Below are positions 58,647-64,000 of a DNA stretch of 64,000 nucleotides, one piece after another (within the stretch, counting starts at the first letter, position 1; every line of letters begins with the position of its first letter). Origin of the DNA: Paraburkholderia humisilvae (lineage in GTDB: Bacteria > Pseudomonadota > Gammaproteobacteria > Burkholderiales > Burkholderiaceae); NCBI RefSeq assembly GCF_902859855.1, contig NZ_CADIKH010000016.1:1-64000 (forward strand). The letters are read 5' to 3'. The translations under genes and the position numbers were made by a program. The notes beneath the pieces are model-generated. The model made no database searches, was not told where the DNA came from, and saw only the letters and a program-made list of their open reading frames with translations.

Positions 58647-60287
58647 ATGGCAGCTAAAGACGTCGTATTCGGCGATTCCGCCCGCTCGAAAATGGTCGAA
58701 GGCGTGAATATTCTCGCCAACGCAGTGAAAGTCACGCTGGGCCCGAAGGGCCGCAATGTCGTGCTCGAGCGCAGCTTCGGCGGCCCGACGGTCACCAAGG
58801 ACGGTGTGTCGGTCGCGAAGGAAATCGAACTGAAGGACAAGCTCCAGAACATGGGCGCGCAAATGGTCAAGGAAGTCGCTTCCAAGACCAGCGACAACGC
58901 CGGTGACGGTACGACGACGGCTACCGTGCTCGCGCAATCGATCGTTCGCGAAGGCATGAAGTACGTCGCATCGGGCATGAACCCGATGGACCTGAAGCGC
59001 GGTATCGACAAGGCGGTGACCGCTGCGATCGAAGAGCTGCGCAAGATCAGCAAGCCGTGCACGACGAACAAGGAAATCGCGCAAGTTGGCGCGATCTCGG
59101 CGAACAGCGATTCGTCGATCGGCGATCGTATCGCTGAAGCGATGGACAAGGTCGGCAAGGAAGGCGTGATCACCGTCGAAGACGGCAAGTCGCTGCAAGA
59201 CGAACTCGACGTCGTCGAAGGCATGCAGTTCGACCGCGGCTATCTGTCGCCGTACTTCATCAACAACCCGGACAAGCAAGTCGCCGTTCTCGACAACCCG
59301 TTCGTGCTGCTGCACGACAAGAAGGTGTCGAACATCCGCGATCTGCTGCCGGTGCTCGAGCAAGTGGCGAAGGCTGGCCGTCCGCTGCTGATCATCGCTG
59401 AAGACGTCGAAGGCGAAGCGCTCGCGACGCTGGTCGTCAACAACATCCGCGGCATTCTGAAGACGGTTGCCGTGAAGGCGCCGGGCTTCGGCGATCGTCG
59501 TAAGGCGATGCTGGAAGACATCGCGATCCTGACCGGCGGTCAGGTGGTCGCGGAAGAAACCGGCCTGTCGCTCGAAAAGGCGACGCTGCAAGAGCTGGGT
59601 CAAGCGAAGCGCATCGAAGTGGGCAAGGAAAACACGACGATCATCGACGGCGCGGGCGAAGCCGCAACCATCGAAGCGCGCGTGAAGCAAGTGCGCACGC
59701 AGATCGACGAAGCGACGTCGGACTACGACCGTGAAAAGCTGCAGGAACGCGTGGCGAAGCTGGCCGGCGGCGTGGCAGTGATCAAGGTCGGCGCTGCGAC
59801 CGAAGTCGAAATGAAGGAAAAGAAGGCGCGTGTCGAAGACGCGCTGCACGCTACGCGCGCAGCCGTTGAAGAAGGCATCGTGGCCGGCGGTGGCGTTGCG
59901 CTGATCCGCGCTCGCGCTGCAATCGCAGGCCTGAAGGGCGAGAACGCCGATCAGGACGCGGGTGTCAAGATCGTGCTGCGTGCAATGGAAGAGCCGCTGC
60001 GCCAGATCGTGGCGAACGGCGGCGAAGAAGCCAGCGTCGTGGTCGCATCGGTGTCGGCCGGCAAGGGCAACTACGGCTACAACGCGGCAACCGGCGAGTA
60101 TGTCGACATGGTCGAAGCAGGCGTGGTCGATCCGACGAAGGTCACGCGCACCGCGCTGCAAAACGCAGCTTCGGTCGCCGGCCTGCTGCTGACGACGGAC
60201 GCAGCCGTATGCGAACTGCCGAAGGAAGACGCACCGATGCCTGGTGGCATGCCCGGCGGTATGGGCGGCATGGGCATGGACATGTAA
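58647..60287 (+). CDS. groEL: Chaperonin GroEL
   Basis: The 546-residue protein assembles into a double-ring ATP-driven folding chamber. It begins MAAKDVVFGDSARSKMVEGV and has the ATP-binding segments KVTLGPKGRNVVLE and TTTATVLAQ. The equatorial, intermediate and apical domains are complete and the C-terminus ends in GGM repeats (PGGMPGGMGGMGMDM). AAGGAG precedes the start. It is the second gene of the operon, followed by a terminator. Codon use is strongly biased, as expected for a highly expressed gene. Confidence 0.99.
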   Translation: MAAKDVVFGDSARSKMVEGVNILANAVKVTLGPKGRNVVLERSFGGPTVTKDGVSVAKEIELKDKLQNMGAQMVKEVASKTSDNAGDGTTTATVLAQSIVREGMKYVASGMNPMDLKRGIDKAVTAAIEELRKISKPCTTNKEIAQVGAISANSDSSIGDRIAEAMDKVGKEGVITVEDGKSLQDELDVVEGMQFDRGYLSPYFINNPDKQVAVLDNPFVLLHDKKVSNIRDLLPVLEQVAKAGRPLLIIAEDVEGEALATLVVNNIRGILKTVAVKAPGFGDRRKAMLEDIAILTGGQVVAEETGLSLEKATLQELGQAKRIEVGKENTTIIDGAGEAATIEARVKQVRTQIDEATSDYDREKLQERVAKLAGGVAVIKVGAATEVEMKEKKARVEDALHATRAAVEEGIVAGGGVALIRARAAIAGLKGENADQDAGVKIVLRAMEEPLRQIVANGGEEASVVVASVSAGKGNYGYNAATGEYVDMVEAGVVDPTKVTRTALQNAASVAGLLLTTDAAVCELPKEDAPMPGGMPGGMGGMGMDM

Positions 60288-60350
60288 TTCGGCGTCAAGC
60301 TGGAGAGCATCGGAAGGGCGCGCCGTGAGGCGCGTCCTTCGAAAAGAAAA

Positions 60351-60386
60351 CCCGCAGCGTGAATTTTTCACGGTGCGGGTTTTTTT
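60351..60386 (+). terminator. Intrinsic terminator after groEL
   Basis: CCCGC and CGTGA pair with TCACG and GCGGG across a short AT-rich loop, followed by seven T residues. It lies 63 bases past the groEL stop. Confidence 0.9.
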
Positions 60387-60495
60387 CTGCGCGCGCGGTT
60401 TGCGTGCCGTCTGCTTGTGGGTCTGCGAAGGGCATCTGGCGCGTCGCGTGAAACGCGCGCCACGCTGCCGCACCCCCGGCCACCACGCCGCTGAA

Positions 60496-61359
60496 TCAGT
60501 GCCGCGCTTCTCCTCCCGGCGCTCCGCCTTTGCCCGCAGTGGCAGGCTTGTCTTCATCACCCTCCCGCGCCCAGAAGAACCGGTCCGGCAAATACGCACC
60601 CATGCCCGGCCTGAACGCGTTCTGCATCGCCTGAAACAGATACTCCTGTGCCTCGCGTACCGCTTCCGCCGGGTCCTGCCCATTTGCGAGCAATGCCGCG
60701 ATCGCCGCGCCTAGCGTATCGGTCATGCCCGCCACGCGTTGCGTGCCGCGATCCCACATATCCTGGCGCAACTGGCCTTCCTCGCAGTAAAGCGTGTTGA
60801 CGAGCCGATGCGTGCCCGTTTCCATTGACAGGATGTACTCGCAGCCTTGCGACAGCAGATGCGACACCGCCGCGTCTAGCGTCGGCGCCTCGGCGTCGCC
60901 GTCCGGCTGCGCGAGCGCGAGCAGCGTGGCGTGATCGGCAATGAGCAGCGTCGTTTGTGGCGCGAGCAGGTCGGCGATCGCTTCGCGTAATTCGTCGGCG
61001 GCGAGCACATGCTCGTCGTCGAGTGTGAAATCAGGCGCGAGGATGAGCGGGATGTCGTCATAGTCGGCGACCACTTCCGCGATGGCGCTCACCACTTCGG
61101 CTCGCGTGGCCGCGCCAACCTTGAATGCGGCGATTGGCATGTCTTCGAGCAGCATGCGGGCCTGGGTTGCGACGACTTCCGGGTCCAGCGCGGTGACTTC
61201 GTCGCAACTCGCGGAGTCGCGCACGGTATAGCCGGTCAGAACAGTGACACCATGGCAGCCCATGCTGGCCAACGTCATCAGGTCGGCTTGCAGGCCGGAG
61301 CCGCCAGTGGGGTCGGAAAGGCCGAAAGTGAGGACGATCGGAGGGGTGTCGCTGGGCAT
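60496..61359 (-). CDS. thiD: Hydroxymethylpyrimidine / phosphomethylpyrimidine kinase
   Basis: The 287-residue enzyme phosphorylates hydroxymethylpyrimidine and its monophosphate in thiamine biosynthesis. The ribokinase-like fold is shown by FGLSDPTGGSGLQADL, then ASMGCHGVTVLTGYTVRDS and MTDTLGAAIAALLANGQ, where the expected anion-hole GDxF is replaced by TDTLG. No Shine-Dalgarno site is clear before ATG 61359. It is divergent from rubredoxin, a common arrangement in this lineage. Confidence 0.9.
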   Translation of the reverse strand: MPSDTPPIVLTFGLSDPTGGSGLQADLMTLASMGCHGVTVLTGYTVRDSASCDEVTALDPEVVATQARMLLEDMPIAAFKVGAATRAEVVSAIAEVVADYDDIPLILAPDFTLDDEHVLAADELREAIADLLAPQTTLLIADHATLLALAQPDGDAEAPTLDAAVSHLLSQGCEYILSMETGTHRLVNTLYCEEGQLRQDMWDRGTQRVAGMTDTLGAAIAALLANGQDPAEAVREAQEYLFQAMQNAFRPGMGAYLPDRFFWAREGDEDKPATAGKGGAPGGEARH

Positions 61360-61671
61360 GAAAAGTGGCTGGTAAATGTGCAACGGGTGGACACAACGCA
61401 TGGCCGCCATTCGGCGAGCCTGTCGAGACCATTCGGGGACCCGGCCGGGACATTCATTCGATTCGCAAGATGCACCCTGTACCCGGCGCGGCCGACTCAA
61501 TTATGCGGCTTTATGCTGCGGCGGGGCGGTTTTTCGCTGCGCACCGTACGGCTGCACCCGAAGGCCGCGATGCTGCAGCGCATAATCGCGCATGCCTTTC
61601 GCTAGGCATGGGGGCGGCAACACGGTACCATCATGGCTCCCGATTTAACGGACTTTTCGACGCGCAAAAGA

Positions 61672-61842
61672 ATGGAATATAGAAGCTGGATGTGCCTGAT
61701 CTGCGGCTGGATTTACGACGAGGAAGCCGGCTTGCCGGAAGAAGGGATCGCGCCGGGCACGCGCTGGGAGGATGTGCCGATCAACTGGACCTGCCCCGAG
61801 TGCGGGGCCCGGAAGGAAGATTTCGAAATGGTCGAGATCTGA
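61672..61842 (+). CDS. rubA: Rubredoxin
   Basis: The 56-residue electron carrier has the two CxxC knuckles of the iron site: MCLICGWIYD (Cys8, Cys11) and TCPECGARK (Cys41, Cys44). The strands EEGIAPGTRWEDVPINW between them are standard. The frame extends upstream, but ATG 61672 gives the family length. It is divergent from thiD. It may donate electrons to a hydroxylase or reduce peroxide-handling enzymes. Confidence 0.96.
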   Translation: MEYRSWMCLICGWIYDEEAGLPEEGIAPGTRWEDVPINWTCPECGARKEDFEMVEI

Positions 61843-62283
61843 CCCGTTCGCGGGTTGTTTCCGCGTTGTTGCCACGTATTGTCACCCATTGTCGCAGGCG
61901 TGCCGGGGTGCACGCGGCGGCTCGCACCAGAAGCGCGCACGGCGCGCATCACGTGTGACGGGTAATGCGTGGCGCGGCAGCGGTCCAGTGCCGGGGCGTA
62001 CCGGGGGCGCGAACCCTACATGGTCGGCCGTTGAGATCGTCAAGCGAGGTCGCGTCGACACGTCGCACGTCGGTCAATCGCTGCACTGCTGACGTGACCC
62101 TGGTCGATGTGATCGATACGTTGGCGTACATCGCGCACGCATCCCGCGGCCATCCTGGCGGAGGTCCTTGCAGGTATCCTCGGAAGGTCCCTTTTCCGCA
62201 GATCCCGCGAGACCAGTGCGGTGATACCGCCGTGTCCGTTTCAGCATCGGTTTCGGTCCGTCGGCGTTCCAGCTAGCGATCCC
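61843..62283. other. Intergenic region between rubredoxin and the 62284 gene
   Basis: No supported gene is seen in these 441 bases. Several frames are open but none resembles a protein family. No terminator or repeat stands out. Confidence 0.45.
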
Positions 62284-63843
62284 ATGACGACACCTCCATC
62301 CGCTCCCGGCAGCACCCTCGAAGCGTTGCCCAATCCGCGCGGCGGCGCCGTGCGCGCGGCCGAAACCGCACTTGCCGACGCCCTTTCCGCACACGAACAG
62401 CATCGCGACGCGGCATTGTCCGTTTTGCACGCCGCGCACGCGCTGCGCGAAGCAGGGTGGCTTGCCGCCCATCGTTTTGCCGACGCGTTGGTGTTGGCTT
62501 CGCCGCTTGCGTTCGATACTGCCGATGCCGCCCGTCCCGCTCATCTCGCCGGCGCCGCTGCAACGGAGAGTCCGGTCCGCACCGAATTCGGAGCGGCGCT
62601 GCGCGCGTTTGCGGCCGCGCTTGGCAGGCGCAACCTGCAGGAGCTGTCGTGCTCGCCGTCCCTGTATGTGCACTATCGCGCGCTGTCGGCGCTGATCGCG
62701 CAGCACACGCCGGGCTTTACCGTTGCATTCGAAAATCTCGCGCTGGCGGGTCGGCCGGTTTCGCCCGCGATGTTGCATACCCAGCCGGCGCAGCGGCTCG
62801 CGCATCTACGGGCGCGTTACGAGCAGGCACTGCTGCCGGTATTGCGCGCGCAGACGGGTGACGGCGTCATGTCGGCAGCGACGCTCGTCGTGAAGGCCGC
62901 GCTCGACGAGCTCGAGGCCTGTATCGCCGAGCTCACCGGTCCCGATCCCTATGATTTTTGGCGTCTTGCAGGCGGTTGCGCCCGCGCGCTGCGCGTGAGC
63001 GGTCACTTAGCCGGAGACCGCGCTGGCGACGCGGACGCGCGGCGTTTCTTCGCACGGTGCAACCTCGCGCTGGCGGATCAGGCACGCGGCATCCCGTTCG
63101 CGCCGCGCTCGCTGGTGCGCGCGACGCTGGCGTTGTTGTGGCGCGACTACGCGCTGTTTGGCGCAGCGGCCGAAGATACCGACCCGGTCGAACTGCTGCG
63201 CGATTACGGTCTGACGGTGGTCTGGCATGTGGCGGGCACGAGCGCATCGGAGGCGCTGTGGGAGGCGCAGGCCGCGGGGGCGGGTGCCCATCCGTCGGCC
63301 AGCGAAACGCAAGACCATCCGCGATTCAGCCCGACTGACCCCTCAGCCACCCCATCCGACGCGCATCAAACCCATCCTTCATCCACTCAACCGGCACCGA
63401 CCCGAGCACTCGGCGCAGTCACCGTTCACGCGAACGCGTACGAAGATTTTCTTCAGACCGCGGATGCATCGATTGCCGCCCTGTCGGAACACGCTCGCGC
63501 TGCCGATAACCCGCAAAAGGCCGACCCGAGCGCAGCGTTACAGGCGGGTGACGCCGCGTACCGGCTCGGTGCGTCCGCGTGCGCGCTCGGGCTCGGCCAT
63601 GTCGCGCTGCTGTCGGATGCGCTAGGCCTTGCGTGGCGACGTCGCGCGCACGCTGCAGCGGTGAAGCCCGACGCGCGGACACTGGTGAACATCGAAGCAC
63701 CCGATGCGGCGACGCTCGAACATGCGGCGCTTGCGTTGCGCGCGATGCTGCACCAGATCGCGGCAGGTATTGCGCCGCCACAATCGGGCAGCGCGCTCGC
63801 GGCGTTGACGCGCGCCATCGAATTGGGCGGCACGGCTACGTGA
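62284..63843 (+). CDS. Large Ala-rich cytoplasmic protein, possible Chp/FimL-like scaffold
   Basis: The 519-residue protein is Ala-rich and largely helical with no signal peptide or membrane segment. Its order, a helical N-terminal part (FGAALRAFAAALGRRNLQEL), a central part (AALDELEACIAELTGPDPYD, then FWRLAGGCARALRVSGHLAG), a Thr/Pro/Ser-rich linker (SPTDPSATPSDAHQTHPSST), and a C-terminal helical domain, resembles the N-terminal region of ChpA/PilL-type proteins or FimL. I do not identify a phosphotransfer His or a kinase domain. In related genomes type IV pilus chemotaxis genes lie after rubredoxin, so a type IV pilus role is plausible but not shown. Confidence 0.6.
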   Translation: MTTPPSAPGSTLEALPNPRGGAVRAAETALADALSAHEQHRDAALSVLHAAHALREAGWLAAHRFADALVLASPLAFDTADAARPAHLAGAAATESPVRTEFGAALRAFAAALGRRNLQELSCSPSLYVHYRALSALIAQHTPGFTVAFENLALAGRPVSPAMLHTQPAQRLAHLRARYEQALLPVLRAQTGDGVMSAATLVVKAALDELEACIAELTGPDPYDFWRLAGGCARALRVSGHLAGDRAGDADARRFFARCNLALADQARGIPFAPRSLVRATLALLWRDYALFGAAAEDTDPVELLRDYGLTVVWHVAGTSASEALWEAQAAGAGAHPSASETQDHPRFSPTDPSATPSDAHQTHPSSTQPAPTRALGAVTVHANAYEDFLQTADASIAALSEHARAADNPQKADPSAALQAGDAAYRLGASACALGLGHVALLSDALGLAWRRRAHAAAVKPDARTLVNIEAPDAATLEHAALALRAMLHQIAAGIAPPQSGSALAALTRAIELGGTAT

Positions 63844-64000
63844 AGTACCGCGCACATGGCATGCAACACAACGCGCTCGCGCCATCGGCCGGCCGTAAGT
63901 GCGTGTTAGAGTGCACCTATGGTCCGCCGTCCGTGGAGCGCGGAAGTGTTGCGTGGCGCATCACGCGCGGTGCATAGGCGGTCTGCACTTCCACTCGTCT

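Noticed and set aside
58632..60683. 683-codon open frame on the minus strand across groEL
   Set aside because: The opposite strand is certainly groEL. The frame has low-complexity Arg/His/Asp composition and no start signal.

Overview
The window is high-GC DNA with the gene content and style of a Burkholderiaceae chromosome (Paraburkholderia, Caballeronia or Burkholderia type). Pointers are the groES-groEL pair behind a CIRCE element, the divergent thiD/rubredoxin pair, a BMP-type purine ABC transporter, NhaR-like and LysR regulators, and many small stress proteins typical of soil Burkholderiaceae. This assignment is inference from gene content; no rRNA or other marker is present. I saw no tRNA, rRNA, CRISPR array, insertion sequence, integrase or prophage.

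Layout. (1) 0.2-11 kb, central and C2 metabolism: a small unknown protein, a VOC-fold protein, a secreted cNMP-domain-like protein, a phosphoketolase broken by a 2-base frameshift, an AldA-type aldehyde dehydrogenase, GlcG-like protein, malate synthase G and asparagine synthetase. AldA (glycolaldehyde to glycolate), GlcG and GlcB (glyoxylate to malate) suggest a C2 assimilation module around a shared divergent control region. (2) 11-20 kb, a purine-type uptake and catabolism cluster: PuuE-like deacetylase, GntR regulator, BMP binding protein, two permeases, a double ATPase, and a convergent amidohydrolase/deaminase. (3) 20-25 kb, an apparent operon of ECF sigma factor, membrane anti-sigma candidate, periplasmic sensor-like protein, DUF1800 protein and Tat-exported DUF1501 protein. 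(4) 25-33 kb, a TPR-glycosyltransferase, P450 and MFS genes, a superinfection-immunity-family membrane protein, a membrane-tethered TAXI receptor, and a hydrolase/cupin pair with a readable promoter and operator.

(5) 33-43 kb, mixed transport and regulation: an alpha/beta hydrolase with a duplicated C-terminal repeat, TauE/SafE exporter, LysR, GNAT, BON protein, zinc-ribbon protein, TerC, NhaR-like regulator and TerB. (6) 43-58 kb, a stress island of mostly short genes: slipin, PRC-barrel, Crp/Fnr regulator, orphan HicB, DUF3309, DUF3096, two SYLF lipoproteins, fatty acid desaturase, manganese catalase, YciF-type protein, Spy-like chaperone, and a divergent response regulator/histidine kinase pair. 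It also holds gene fossils (CBS domain, sulfotransferase), so it looks like a region of gain and loss. (7) 58-64 kb, conserved core: groES-groEL under CIRCE and overlapping sigma70/sigma32 promoters, thiD, rubredoxin, and a large alanine-rich protein that may be a type IV pilus/Chp-type scaffold.

The strongest candidates for undescribed biology are the ECF sigma/anti-sigma/DUF1800/DUF1501 operon, the membrane-tethered TAXI receptor without a TRAP permease, and the stress island with its paired SYLF lipoproteins and very small membrane proteins. At least four broken or remnant genes (phosphoketolase, alpha/beta hydrolase, CBS, sulfotransferase) can be read directly from the sequence.
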